A stretch of 64,000 nt of DNA from contig JAWKMZ010000003.1 of NCBI GenBank assembly GCA_041391965.1, positions 248,001-312,000 of the forward strand, read 5' to 3'. Of this stretch, positions 51,708 to 61,592 are shown piece after piece; the stretch's first letter is position 1, and each line of letters begins with the position of its first letter. The position numbers were made by a program, and so were the translations under genes. Source of the stretch: JAWKMZ01 sp041391965 (GTDB lineage: Bacteria; Bacteroidota; Bacteroidia; Flavobacteriales; Flavobacteriaceae). The notes under the pieces are model-generated. The model was not told the DNA's origin. It saw only the letters and a list, made by a program, of their open reading frames with translations, and made no database searches.

Positions 51708-53771
51708 TTAGGCATTAATATTCTCTAAGTCTAACAAAAAAGCGTACTCTTCGGCATCTTCTTTTAAGGCTTCAAAACGTCCTGAAGCTCCACCATGACC
51801 TGCTGCCATGTTAGTTTTTAAAAGCAGTTTATTAGTGTCTGTTTTTAGCTCTCTAAGTTTGGCGACCCATTTGGCTGGTTCCCAATATTGCACTTGCGAA
51901 TCGTGTAATCCTGTGGTAATTAATATATTTGGATATGCTTGTGGTTTTACATTATCATAAGGCGAATAGGATTTCATATAATCATAATAAACTTTGTCAT
52001 TTGGATTTCCCCATTCATCATATTCTCCAGTGGTTAACGGAATACTATCATCTAACATGGTGGTAACTACATCTACAAAAGGAACTGCAGCAATAACACC
52101 ATTATACAATTGTGGCGCTTCATTAATAACAGCTCCAATAAGCAAACCACCTGCACTTCCACCTAAAGCATATAAATGTTTTGGTGAGGTATAATTTTGC
52201 TCAATTAAATGTTTAGAACACTCTATAAAATCGGTAAAAGTGTTTTTCTTTTGAAGCAATTTACCGTTTTCATACCAAAGTCTGCCTAAATATTCACCTC
52301 CTCTAACATGAGCTATTGCGTATATAAAACCTCTATCTAACAAACTCAATCTGATACTCGAAAAATAAGGGTCAATAGTGTGACCATAGGAACCATAAGC
52401 ATATAACAGAACAGGATTTGTACCATCTTTTTGGATGCCTTTTTTGTAAACCAACGACATAGGAATTTTGGTGCCATCTGCTGAGGTAGCCCAAATACGC
52501 TCTGATTCGTAATTATTTTTGTCGAAATTTGGGTCTAATACTTCTTGTTCTTTTAAAATGGTTTTTTCTTTAGTGACCATATTAAAATCGATAGTTGACG
52601 ATGGTGTTGTCATAGAATTATAGCCATAACGCAATATATCAGTATCAAAATCGACATTGGTTCCTGTATATGCAGTGTAAGTTTCGTTATCAAAAGGCAA
52701 GTAATAATCAGCTGTGTTATCCCAACGTATAATTCGGATTAAATTCAAACCATTTGCACGTTCACTCACAACTAAAAAGTCTTTAAAAATATCAATATCT
52801 TCTAATAGCACGTCATTTCTATGAGGCAATACATCAGTCCAATTTGAAATTTCAGTGGCTGTCTCTGGCGTTTTCATCAATTTAAAATTAATAGCATCAT
52901 CAATATTGGTCACTATATAAAACTGATCGTCATAATGTGAAATACTGTATTCTAATCCTCTAATCCGCTTTTGAAAAACTCTAAAAGGCACATCAGGTGT
53001 GTTGGCATTTAATATATGATATTCGTTAGTTAAAGTGCTATAACTGGCAATAATGATATATTTTCTGGATTTTGATTTATAAACTGCTACACCAAACGTA
53101 TCATCTTCTTCATTGAATATGACAGTATCTTCGGCTGAAGAACTTCCTAATTTGTGTTTGTAAACCTTATCGGAACGCAACGTTTGTTCATCTTTTTTTG
53201 TGTAAAATAAGGTTGTATTGTCATTTGCCCAAGTGGCTGACCCTGTGGTGTTTTCAATAGCATCTGTAAAAACCTCATCAGTCATTAAACTTTTGACTTG
53301 CAACGTGTAGTTGCGTCGTCCAACCGTATCAATTCCATAAGCAATCATTGTGTTATCAGGACTTACACTCAATCCAACCAATTTAAAATACTCAAATCCT
53401 TCAGCCATTTTGTTACAATCAAAAAGTAACTCTTCAGCATTATCTAAACGGTCTTTTTTACGAATGTAGATAGGATAATCTTTGCCAGTTTCATACTTGA
53501 CAATATACCAATAGCCATTGTATTTGTAAGGAACCGACTCATCATCTTCCTTGATTCTGGCTTTCATTTCTTCAAATAATTGCTGCTCAAAATCTTTGGT
53601 ATGCGAGGTCATTTCATCAAAATAAGCGTTTTCAGCATTCAAATACGCAATAACCTCTGGATTGTCTCTATCATTCAACCAAAAATAATTATCCACTCTA
53701 ATATCATTATGAATTTTGAGCTGTTTTTGGATTTTTTTAGCTTTTGGCGGCTCTATTTTTGTTTTTGTCAT
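51708..53771 (-). CDS. S9 prolyl oligopeptidase family, oligopeptidase B-like
   Basis: 687 residues from the ATG at 53771. The frame runs to 53864, but that piece contains a -7 promoter element and no family similarity. N-terminal seven-bladed propeller (about 70-400), then the alpha/beta hydrolase: GGSAGG (Ser539), HDSQVQYWEPAKW (Asp624), AAGHGGASGR (His659). The FFDEM...ENAYFDEMTSHTKDFE start and VRGGEYLGRLWYENGKLLQKKNTFTDF are oligopeptidase B marks. Cleaves short peptides after Arg/Lys in that family. Cytoplasmic or periplasmic, since no signal peptide is seen. Confidence 0.9.
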   Translation of the reverse strand: MTKTKIEPPKAKKIQKQLKIHNDIRVDNYFWLNDRDNPEVIAYLNAENAYFDEMTSHTKDFEQQLFEEMKARIKEDDESVPYKYNGYWYIVKYETGKDYPIYIRKKDRLDNAEELLFDCNKMAEGFEYFKLVGLSVSPDNTMIAYGIDTVGRRNYTLQVKSLMTDEVFTDAIENTTGSATWANDNTTLFYTKKDEQTLRSDKVYKHKLGSSSAEDTVIFNEEDDTFGVAVYKSKSRKYIIIASYSTLTNEYHILNANTPDVPFRVFQKRIRGLEYSISHYDDQFYIVTNIDDAINFKLMKTPETATEISNWTDVLPHRNDVLLEDIDIFKDFLVVSERANGLNLIRIIRWDNTADYYLPFDNETYTAYTGTNVDFDTDILRYGYNSMTTPSSTIDFNMVTKEKTILKEQEVLDPNFDKNNYESERIWATSADGTKIPMSLVYKKGIQKDGTNPVLLYAYGSYGHTIDPYFSSIRLSLLDRGFIYAIAHVRGGEYLGRLWYENGKLLQKKNTFTDFIECSKHLIEQNYTSPKHLYALGGSAGGLLIGAVINEAPQLYNGVIAAVPFVDVVTTMLDDSIPLTTGEYDEWGNPNDKVYYDYMKSYSPYDNVKPQAYPNILITTGLHDSQVQYWEPAKWVAKLRELKTDTNKLLLKTNMAAGHGGASGRFEALKEDAEEYAFLLDLENINA

Positions 53772-53794
53772 TGATTTTTTCTTTAGGAAGAGTG

Positions 53795-53802
53795 CAAAAG
53801 TA
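53795..53802 (-). promoter_or_regulatory. Promoter -7 element (TACTTTTG) for the S9 peptidase
   Basis: The minus strand reads TACTTTTG, 24 bases upstream of the ATG at 53771, which fixes that start over the longer frame. Confidence 0.5.
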
Positions 53803-53876
53803 AGGTTTATTTGGAATAAAGAATAAAGAGAAAAGAATAAAGAAAATTGCTTTTGCTTTATCATCTTAACTTTTAG

Positions 53877-53884
53877 TAATTTTG
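53877..53884 (+). promoter_or_regulatory. Promoter (TTTTG-N21-TAATTTTG) for ybaB
   Basis: TAATTTTG fits TAnnTTTG and TTTTG at 53851-53855 lies 21 bases upstream. It is 17 bases before the ybaB ATG (53901). Confidence 0.6.
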
Positions 53885-53900
53885 CATTCTAATTTAAAAC

Positions 53901-54233
53901 TTGAAAAGTATGTTTGGAGATATGATGGGAATGATGGCAAAACTTAAAGAAACTCAAAAGAAAGTTGAAGCCACTAAAGAGCGTTTAAATCATGTTTTGG
54001 TGGATGAAAAAAGCAATGATGAGAAGTTAAAAGTAACGTTGACCGCTAATAGAACGATAAAATCGATTTCAATAGATGATGATTTGCTGAAAGATAAAGA
54101 TATGCTTGAAGATTATTTAATTTTAACCTTAAATAAAGCTATTGAAAAAGCAACTCGTGTAAACGAAACCGAATTGGCTGCTGTTGCCAAAGATGGAATG
54201 CCAAATATTCCTGGATTGGATATGTTTAAATAA
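53901..54233 (+). CDS. ybaB: YbaB/EbfC nucleoid-associated protein
   Basis: 110 residues. MMGMMAKLKETQKKVEATKERLNHVLVDE is the helical start and LKVTLTANRTIKSISIDDDLL the beta-strand core of the YbaB fold, with a helical end. A small DNA-binding dimer, often near recR or dnaX, neither of which is here. The gene is flanked by two minus-strand genes. Confidence 0.93.
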   Translation: MKSMFGDMMGMMAKLKETQKKVEATKERLNHVLVDEKSNDEKLKVTLTANRTIKSISIDDDLLKDKDMLEDYLILTLNKAIEKATRVNETELAAVAKDGMPNIPGLDMFK

Positions 54234-54265
54234 GACCTAAGACCGTATCGCTAAAAGTTAATAGA

Positions 54266-55288
54266 CTAAAGTTTCAAATTTTTTAACTCGCTTAAAAATA
54301 AATCGTGCATTGCATTGGTGTAATCTAAATGAGTTACAATCCGCAATTTTCTGCTTCCCATACCTATAATGTGAATGTTTTTATTGGTTAATTTTTTGAG
54401 AAATTCTTTTTCATCAACATCAGTATTTAACTCAAAAATGATAATGTTGGTTTCAATAGGTTCCACTTTTTTAATGACAGACAACCTTTTTAAAACCTCG
54501 CCAATTTCTTTTGCTTTTTGATGGTCATCAATAAGTCTATGGCTATTATTGTCTAAAGCATACAAACCTGCCGCAGCCAAATAGCCAACCTGACGCATGT
54601 TGCCACCAAACATTTTTCGGACTCTAATGGCATTTTTCATAAGAGCCTCATCGCCAATTAAAACAGAGCCAATTGGGCAACCCAAACCTTTACTTAAACA
54701 TACAGAAATGGTATCAAAAAGGTGTCCATACTCTTGAGTGGTTTCTTTTTTAACTACTAAGGCATTCCATAATCGTGCACCATCGAGATGAAATCCTAAC
54801 TGATTATCATCACAAACTTTTCTGATTTTTTTGAGTTCTTCAAAATCCCAACAAGCGCCTCCTCCTTTATTGGTAGTGTTCTCAACTTCTACCAAACGGG
54901 TTTGACTATAATAAAATTCTGATGGATTGATAGCTTCCAGCACCTGTTGTGCTGTAAACATTCCTCTATTGCCATCAATCAACTTGCAAGACACGCCACT
55001 ATTGAATGATGCGCCACCAGCTTCGTAATTATAAATATGTGCATATTTATCACAAATAACTTGTTCTCCTGGTTGTGTATGCAATTTTATAGCGGCTTGA
55101 TTTGCCATACTTCCTGATGGAAAAAATAAGGCTTTTGGTTTACCAAACATTTTTGCTAAACGTTCTTCAAGTGCATTTACTGTTGGATCTTCTTTAAAAA
55201 CATCATCTCCAACTTTAGCACTCATCATAGCATCTAACATGCCTTTTGACGGTTTGGTAACCGTATCGCTTCTTAAATCTATAATCAT
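54266..55288 (-). CDS. ltaE: Low-specificity L-threonine aldolase
   Basis: 340 residues, PLP-dependent fold type I. LRSDTVTKPSKGMLDAMMSAKVGDDV is the family start; GANYEAGGASFNSG-like and LDGARLWNALV mark the substrate and cofactor site; the PLP lysine is in VCLSKGLGCPIGS. Splits threonine or allo-threonine into glycine and acetaldehyde. It begins one base after the stop of the zinc protease, so it is its operon partner. Confidence 0.93.
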   Translation of the reverse strand: MIIDLRSDTVTKPSKGMLDAMMSAKVGDDVFKEDPTVNALEERLAKMFGKPKALFFPSGSMANQAAIKLHTQPGEQVICDKYAHIYNYEAGGASFNSGVSCKLIDGNRGMFTAQQVLEAINPSEFYYSQTRLVEVENTTNKGGGACWDFEELKKIRKVCDDNQLGFHLDGARLWNALVVKKETTQEYGHLFDTISVCLSKGLGCPIGSVLIGDEALMKNAIRVRKMFGGNMRQVGYLAAAGLYALDNNSHRLIDDHQKAKEIGEVLKRLSVIKKVEPIETNIIIFELNTDVDEKEFLKKLTNKNIHIIGMGSRKLRIVTHLDYTNAMHDLFLSELKNLKL

Positions 55289-55289
55289 G

Positions 55290-57728
55290 TTAGTTTAAAT
55301 TATAATTACAATAATCGGTTCCTATTGGAGAACCATCTGGAATTTTAGGAGCAGATTCCATCTGGAATTTTTCTGGATGTTCTCTAAATTCGTTCATAAG
55401 CTTGCTGTATTGCGAAGCATATAGCATGTCTTTATGTTTCTTATCGTATAAAGTTTTAGAAATATCAGCCAAAGCATTATTTGCAATGGCATTTACTTGA
55501 AAAAATGCCTTGTCATTCACTGCAAGATTCATAATATATTTAAGCACATTGACATTAATCATCTGCTGTACTTGGTTTAAATAGGGATCTTTATAAGTTT
55601 TTTTAAATGAATTATCTACCAGTGTTTTTAAAACATCAACCAAACTCAATTGTGTGTTGTCAAGACTATACTGTTGAAGCAATCTATTGGCACGTTGCGG
55701 ATTTAAAAGCAATTTTAAAGTCATGTCGCTTGCTGTAGAAACGGCACTTAAAGGGTCAAAAGCAACACCTGTTAGACTTGAAAATGATTCTCTTGTACGT
55801 TCATAACCATAAGCTCTTGGTGAAAATAAACTTAGTTTATCTTTTGGAATCGCCAAGGTTTCAGCAGACATCGCATGCAGCAACGCATTTAAAGCCTCTT
55901 TTTGGGTTTGCACATCTACCGATTTAGAAATCAACGCATCAGCCCCTTTTACTGCATAATTATAATCTAAGCCTCCAACCACTTTTGAAGTTGCTTCTAC
56001 TTGATAACGCTGAAAAAAGTATAAAGGCACAAACACATCTTCTAAAACGGAATAAGGCTCATTTGTACGAATATTATCTTTAGAAAAATTGGCAATAGCT
56101 TTTGCTCTTACTTTTAGGACACGTTCCAATTCTGCGGAAGCGCTTTTACCATTGTCCCAAAGATGTGCCAAAGCATGAGCACCACCTTCTGCGCGAGCAT
56201 CAGAATCAGTTATAAAACGTAAGCCTTTATCTTGAGCTTCTTTTAAAATGGTATTTAAGGCATTATGTTCATTCGTATTTTTATCAAATTGTGTATAGCT
56301 GTACGCAACCGTGACTTTATCCCAAACACCAATTCCTGTAGCATATGGATTATCTATTTGTATATTCCCATCAACCAAAGTTACCTTTGGATGTGGATAA
56401 TCCATCACCGAAGCATCATCATTTGTACTTGCTGCAAAATTGTGTGCAAAACCAAGTGTATGACCAACTTCATGAGCACCTAATTGTCTAATGCGTGCTA
56501 AAGCCATATCTAACATAGGTTGATAATTGTCATCGCGTTCAGCAAAAGGTTTGTTTAGTAAGGCTTGTGCAATCATAAAATCCTGACGAACCCGTAAACT
56601 GCCAAGACTTACATGACCTTTTATGATTTCGCCAGTTCTTGGGTCAATCACACTTGCACCATAACTCCATCCTCTTGTAGAACGATGTACCCATTGAATG
56701 ACATTATATCTACAATCCATTGGATCAGCATCTGCTGGCAACATTTTTACCTGAAACGCATTTTTAAAACCTATGGCTTCAAAAGCTTGGTTCCACCAAC
56801 TTGCTCCTTCTAAAAGTGCCGAACGCACAGGCTCTGGAGCTCCAGGGTCGAGGTAGTAAATAATAGGTTTTACAGCTTCACTCACTGCTAACTCTGGGTT
56901 CTTTTTTTCTAAACGATGCCGAATGATATAACGCTTTATGATAGGTTCTTGAATAGGCGTTGCATAATCCATATATGACATATAAATAGCACCACTTTGT
57001 GGATTAAACTCTCGTGGTTGATAGTTGTTATCTGGTAATTTAATAAAGGAATGATGTTGAATAACGCTCACTAAAGAGGCGGTTGGTGTTACACTTCTGA
57101 TATTTCTTCCTTTTGGTTCGCCAACAAACGTCAACAATGCTTCAAACTCATCATTTTTAGGAAAGGCTTTGGTACGTTCTAAAGACAAGGCGCTTTTTGT
57201 TACATCTAATTTATAAACACCTTCGTTTTTTGTTTTTAAAGTTTCGGCAACACCATGTGTATCTTGCAGTAAAAAAGGCGTGAAATCAATAATATATTTG
57301 CCTTCTTTTTGTTCTTCAATTTTAAAACCAAAAAGGACTGATTTTGCAAAGGCTTGCTCTACACTTTTCTTTTCTAAATCGTTATCTGTATTCGCTCGGT
57401 AATTTTGATTGGGTTGAATGAGCAATAATTTATTACCTGCTTTTATAAATTTGACAACACGCTCATCACCTATTTGACCTCTGTCTAAACCAATATCATT
57501 TGAACCAATACCACTTGCAAGCGAGTTGACATAAAGAAATTCTTGGTCTAGTTTATCAACTTCAAGATAAATTTTATCTTCAGATTCATCATAATAAAAA
57601 TTGAAATACCCTTTATAGGTTTCAACGGTTTTATCTTTTAAATTTTTTGAAAAAAAAGGACTTGTAACTTGAGAATAAAAGGGACTTACAACTAAAAAGA
57701 AAACGAAAGAAATTACTGCTTTTTTCAT
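55290..57728 (-). CDS. Secreted zinc-dependent metalloprotease (DUF5117/DUF5118-type)
   Basis: 812 residues. Signal peptide about 1-20 (ending FYSQ). A DUF5118/5117-like N-terminal half (YFNFYYDESEDKIYLEVDKLDQEFLYVNSLASGIGSNDIGLDRGQ), then the zinc site HEVGHTLGFAHN with the third His in HNF-A. The far end has helical repeats. Family members are bacterial proteases of unknown target, sometimes T9SS clients; no C-terminal sorting domain is seen here, so transport by T9SS is not supported. In operon with threonine aldolase. Confidence 0.9.
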   Translation of the reverse strand: MKKAVISFVFFLVVSPFYSQVTSPFFSKNLKDKTVETYKGYFNFYYDESEDKIYLEVDKLDQEFLYVNSLASGIGSNDIGLDRGQIGDERVVKFIKAGNKLLLIQPNQNYRANTDNDLEKKSVEQAFAKSVLFGFKIEEQKEGKYIIDFTPFLLQDTHGVAETLKTKNEGVYKLDVTKSALSLERTKAFPKNDEFEALLTFVGEPKGRNIRSVTPTASLVSVIQHHSFIKLPDNNYQPREFNPQSGAIYMSYMDYATPIQEPIIKRYIIRHRLEKKNPELAVSEAVKPIIYYLDPGAPEPVRSALLEGASWWNQAFEAIGFKNAFQVKMLPADADPMDCRYNVIQWVHRSTRGWSYGASVIDPRTGEIIKGHVSLGSLRVRQDFMIAQALLNKPFAERDDNYQPMLDMALARIRQLGAHEVGHTLGFAHNFAASTNDDASVMDYPHPKVTLVDGNIQIDNPYATGIGVWDKVTVAYSYTQFDKNTNEHNALNTILKEAQDKGLRFITDSDARAEGGAHALAHLWDNGKSASAELERVLKVRAKAIANFSKDNIRTNEPYSVLEDVFVPLYFFQRYQVEATSKVVGGLDYNYAVKGADALISKSVDVQTQKEALNALLHAMSAETLAIPKDKLSLFSPRAYGYERTRESFSSLTGVAFDPLSAVSTASDMTLKLLLNPQRANRLLQQYSLDNTQLSLVDVLKTLVDNSFKKTYKDPYLNQVQQMINVNVLKYIMNLAVNDKAFFQVNAIANNALADISKTLYDKKHKDMLYASQYSKLMNEFREHPEKFQMESAPKIPDGSPIGTDYCNYNLN

Positions 57729-57779
57729 AATGAATGAATTAGTTTATAAAGCTACATAATTATTATGAACAGTAAAAAC

Positions 57780-59165
57780 TCAATGTATCAATAAGGCATC
57801 ATAAATTTTACCACAGTTTTTTGAGTTTGCAAACATATCACCTAAATGGCATATCACTGCTGTATTTTTTGCTGAAGTTCGCGGTTGGTACAACACCACG
57901 TTTTGGTTTGCAGAAACAGATTTAGCCTTTATGAGTGTTGAAATTAAAGGTTGTTGGCTAAGTGGACGAATTATTCGGTTGTTATATTTTTCTAAAAAGA
58001 ACGCTTTACTTTGCTTTACATTTGCTGTAATACTACTAAAATTTTTAGAAATGCTATGCAATGAACATATGGCATGATAAGGCCCTGTATACAATTTATT
58101 TTTATGAGTTTCTAAATCTAAAGTAAAAGGAATATCACCTCTTTTTTCAGGTTGATACGCAGCAGCTTTATAGGTAATAAAAGCAGCTCCTGTTAAACCT
58201 CCCAAGCCTTTACAAGAACTAAAAGTACACACATCAGCCAACTGATGATTGGGTTCTAAATTGATAGACGCTGTAGCATCTAAAAATAATTTTGCTTGCT
58301 TACGCGCTGCCAGTTTTTTTAACAAGTATATATCACTCAAAAATGCCTCTGCAGTTTCTACATAAGCTGTTGCAATCCAGTCATAAGTATTTTCAACTAA
58401 AAGTTCTTTTTCAATATCGTTATAGTTAATAATTTTATAGGTGGTTTCAGGCAAACTGTCCAATTTTTGTTTTATAATGTGACTTATGCGCTTGCTGTAA
58501 TAACCAGCATCAATAATCAGGATTTTACCTAAAACAATATTGGAAGTTGCCACATCAATAGCTGTAGTACCTCCTCCTTGCAACCTTACAATTTGGTCAT
58601 GGTCTGTAAGTTTTAAAATATTTTTTAGAACTAAATTTTCAATCTGTGTGTATTCGTCATCACCACGTCCAAAAGCACTTTTTAAGTCAAACATATTTAA
58701 ATAGGACATATTTGAAGGTCCTGGAGTAAACATCAACTTTTCTGAATTTCTTTTTTGTACAATAGACTGAACCGTTTTAATTCTTAGTTGATTACTTGAA
58801 ATGCTTTCAGTTCTTGGAAACACCAACAACTGTTCGACGTCGTTTTGATTATCATCACCATGCACCAAATAATCAATATGGTAAGTTTTCAAAGTAGCTT
58901 CGGTAATTTTCCAAGGTGTAGCAACCACTTCGTCCACAACTCTCAACGCCTCTAAAATTTCTTTTCTATGAGCAAAACTTAGTTCGGGTTGATAGCCTTT
59001 ATACAAGACAATTTCATCATCTGTAGCCAAACCAATGACAATTTGTGTCTCTATATTTTTAAAATGTGATTTTGCCTTTTGTATCAATCTGATATGTCCA
59101 TGATGGAGCATGGTTGCACAAAAATCTACCATGATACGCAATGGTTGCGGCTTTTTATTTTCCAT
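57780..59165 (-). CDS. Fusion of HxGH cytidylyltransferase and 2-aminoethylphosphonate transaminase (PntC-like)
   Basis: 461 residues in two domains. Residues 1-140 are a nucleotidyltransferase of the cytidylyltransferase (HxGH) superfamily, with HHGH at 21-24 and YLVHGDDN later. Residues 143-461 are a class V aminotransferase starting FTPGPSNMS, with the Gly-rich region LQGGGTTAIDV and PLP lysine Lys319 in FSSCKGLGG, matching AEP transaminase. The two would make AEP and then CMP-AEP. The PntC proteins I know fuse a different nucleotidyltransferase to this transaminase, so this is a related but distinct arrangement. Its start overlaps the decarboxylase stop by 11 bases. Confidence 0.85.
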   Translation of the reverse strand: MENKKPQPLRIMVDFCATMLHHGHIRLIQKAKSHFKNIETQIVIGLATDDEIVLYKGYQPELSFAHRKEILEALRVVDEVVATPWKITEATLKTYHIDYLVHGDDNQNDVEQLLVFPRTESISSNQLRIKTVQSIVQKRNSEKLMFTPGPSNMSYLNMFDLKSAFGRGDDEYTQIENLVLKNILKLTDHDQIVRLQGGGTTAIDVATSNIVLGKILIIDAGYYSKRISHIIKQKLDSLPETTYKIINYNDIEKELLVENTYDWIATAYVETAEAFLSDIYLLKKLAARKQAKLFLDATASINLEPNHQLADVCTFSSCKGLGGLTGAAFITYKAAAYQPEKRGDIPFTLDLETHKNKLYTGPYHAICSLHSISKNFSSITANVKQSKAFFLEKYNNRIIRPLSQQPLISTLIKAKSVSANQNVVLYQPRTSAKNTAVICHLGDMFANSKNCGKIYDALLIH

Positions 59166-60288
59166 TTGACAGTAGATTTGACATAAATCCTAATTTATTT
59201 TCTTTTGGTGACTTAGTTGGTCTTCCTAAATTGTTTCTGGATGCCATTTTTACTTTAATTTCTAAAAAAGACACGCCTTTTTCTGCATTAAATTTAGGTA
59301 ATATTTTTTTGAGTTCATCCATTTTACTGACACTATAAACTGTTGAATAACCATTGTGTTTGGCTATTTCAGGAAAATTAACCTTAAGTCCTAAAGTGTC
59401 CTGACCTCCAACAGATTCGTGTGCCCCATTATTGAACACAATATGCTTGTAATTTTCAAGTCCAGAATTACCAATAGTGCTCAAACTTCCTGCATGCATC
59501 AAAACTGAGCCATCACCATCAAAACAATATACTTTTACATTTGGTTGCTCTTTAGCAATACCCAAAGCAATCATTGAAGCGTGACCCATGGATCCAACGG
59601 TTAAGAAATCTTTGTCATGACTTTGCTTGTTGTTTGCTCTGTATTCAAATAACTCTCTGGAAAGTTTCCCAGTAGTTGACACAACTACATCATTTTCAGT
59701 CAAAGAATCGGTTGCTATTTTTAAGGCATCTTCTCTTGACATTTCAAAATTATGAACTGTCTTTTTTAAGCTATAAGGTGTGAATACATCTTTTCTAACC
59801 ACCAACGCATGAGGCTTTCCTAAGCGTTTTGCAGCGTCAATCATCTGATTTGTTTTTCTGATAGAAACTGTTTCATCTTCATCAATAATTACATATGGAA
59901 TATCCATAGTTTCCAACATCTTTAATAAAATTGCGCCTTGCATTACATGTTGTGGTTCATCTTTTACATTAGGCTCTCCACGCCAACCAATAAGCAATAG
60001 CATTGGAATATTATAGACTTTTTCACTGGTTAAAGACACTAACGGATTTACAGCATTACCCAGACCTGAATTTTGCATATACACTACAGGAATTTTGTGT
60101 GTTGCCAAATGATAACCTGCTGCCAAAGCAATACTTGCACCTTCATTTGAGGTAATGGTATGGTTTTTTCCATCTAAAGTATCCGCAACATAGGAAACAA
60201 AATTTTTTAATAACGAATCTGGAACGCCAGTAAAAAAGTGGAGTTCATTATCTAAAAACACTTTAAAAAAACGCTCTACTGAAATCAT
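59155..60288 (-). CDS. aepY: Phosphonopyruvate decarboxylase
   Basis: 377 residues, thiamine-diphosphate enzyme that makes phosphonoacetaldehyde from phosphonopyruvate and draws the unfavourable PEP mutase step forward. TGVPDSLLKNF is the family opening, Glu49 in SNEGASIALAAGYHLAT the cofactor-activating acid, GDGS (from 258) the TPP/Mg site. WRGEPNVKDEPQHVMQG is a close family landmark. Same operon as PEP mutase, one base apart. Confidence 0.94.
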   Translation of the reverse strand: MISVERFFKVFLDNELHFFTGVPDSLLKNFVSYVADTLDGKNHTITSNEGASIALAAGYHLATHKIPVVYMQNSGLGNAVNPLVSLTSEKVYNIPMLLLIGWRGEPNVKDEPQHVMQGAILLKMLETMDIPYVIIDEDETVSIRKTNQMIDAAKRLGKPHALVVRKDVFTPYSLKKTVHNFEMSREDALKIATDSLTENDVVVSTTGKLSRELFEYRANNKQSHDKDFLTVGSMGHASMIALGIAKEQPNVKVYCFDGDGSVLMHAGSLSTIGNSGLENYKHIVFNNGAHESVGGQDTLGLKVNFPEIAKHNGYSTVYSVSKMDELKKILPKFNAEKGVSFLEIKVKMASRNNLGRPTKSPKENKLGFMSNLLSNGK

Positions 60289-60289
60289 G

Positions 60290-61588
60290 TTATTTGGTGC
60301 CTGGAATTAGATCTAAAATACTTTTAATAGACATACAATGCTCTGAAGCTCTCACTGAATTTTGGTCTTCCAAAATCTGAGTTGCTACTTTGACCATTGC
60401 TGGATACGCAGCTCTAAGCATATGATTGGCATAAATAACAATATTAACACCTATATCTATAAATTCTTGCTCTGTAATATGGTTATAAGTTGAAGGTACC
60501 ACAACTATTGGTGTGGTTGTATTGATGGCTCTAAACTGTTTTACAAAATCAAAAATATCATCACCCGATTTGTTTTTGCTATGTATCATAATGCCATCTG
60601 CTCCTGCCTCTATATAAGCAAAAGCACGTTCTAAGGCATCTTCAACTGTTTTACCAAGTATAAAACTTTCAATTCTTGAAATAATCATAAAGTCTTTGGT
60701 TACTTGTGCTTCTTTTCCTGCTTTTATTTTATCGCAAAAATTTTCAATGGTATCTTGTTCTTGGTGTACTGAGTTACCAAAAAGTGAATTTTTCTTTAAA
60801 CCTGTTTTGTCTTCAATAATCACGGCAGAAATACCATTACGTTCTAAAGACCTTACTGAGAAAGGGAAATGTTCTAATTTTCCACCAGTATCAGCATCAT
60901 AAATTATTGGTTTTGTAGTGCATTCCAAAATATCAGCTAATGATGATAAGCGTCGCGTAATGTCAACGGTTTCAATATCTGGTTTTCCTTTTACAGTTGA
61001 ATCTGTCAAGCTACTGGACCACATACCATCAAATTCTAACCATTCGTCATTTTTTTGAATGGATAAATTTTCAATTATTAAGCCTGTCAAACCACTATGT
61101 GATTCTAAAATTCTGACAATGGGTTTGGCTTTAATTAAACGAGCTAATGATTTTAATCTCAATTCTGGAGTTGTCCCAACACTTTTATTTTTTTCTATAA
61201 GGATTGAAGAATTAACGCCAAGTGTATAAGGTATTTCAATAACTTCTGAGCCTATACTGGTCATATACTCAAAAACATCTTTTCTAATGGTTGATAAAGG
61301 TCCTGTTTTCCAATCATCACCATGCATAATAATATCTGGTTTGTAGGTTTTTAAATTAGGCACATAGCTCCACTCATTTTGAGGTACAACTTTATCAACA
61401 CCTCTTAAATTAGAAATGACATTCAAACGTTGGTTATAATCTAAAATGGGTAATTGTTTATGATTTGCAATAGCGGAATCCGTCAATAATCCTATCAGCA
61501 CTTTACCATGTTTTGCGCCTTCATTGATAATATTAATGATACCTGGATGAATAATTTCGGCAGTCATTCCTATATAAACAGTTTTCAT
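60290..61588 (-). CDS. aepX: Phosphoenolpyruvate mutase with N-terminal cytidylyltransferase-like domain
   Basis: 432 residues from the ATG at 61588; the frame extends to 61612 but would overlap the upstream stop. Residues 1-130 are a cytidylyltransferase-like domain with HPGI (14-17) where active enzymes have HxGH. Residues 150-432 are the PEP mutase barrel: IIYDADTGG (231-236) and EDKTGLKKNSLFG (259-271, the EDKxxxKxNS mutase loop that separates it from isocitrate lyase-type enzymes). Rearranges PEP to phosphonopyruvate, the entry to all phosphonates. Confidence 0.93.
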   Translation of the reverse strand: MKTVYIGMTAEIIHPGIINIINEGAKHGKVLIGLLTDSAIANHKQLPILDYNQRLNVISNLRGVDKVVPQNEWSYVPNLKTYKPDIIMHGDDWKTGPLSTIRKDVFEYMTSIGSEVIEIPYTLGVNSSILIEKNKSVGTTPELRLKSLARLIKAKPIVRILESHSGLTGLIIENLSIQKNDEWLEFDGMWSSSLTDSTVKGKPDIETVDITRRLSSLADILECTTKPIIYDADTGGKLEHFPFSVRSLERNGISAVIIEDKTGLKKNSLFGNSVHQEQDTIENFCDKIKAGKEAQVTKDFMIISRIESFILGKTVEDALERAFAYIEAGADGIMIHSKNKSGDDIFDFVKQFRAINTTTPIVVVPSTYNHITEQEFIDIGVNIVIYANHMLRAAYPAMVKVATQILEDQNSVRASEHCMSIKSILDLIPGTK

Positions 61589-61592
61589 TGGT

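Noticed and set aside
53772..53864. Upstream extension of the S9 peptidase frame
   Set aside because: A TACTTTTG promoter element lies inside it, and the family match starts at 53771.
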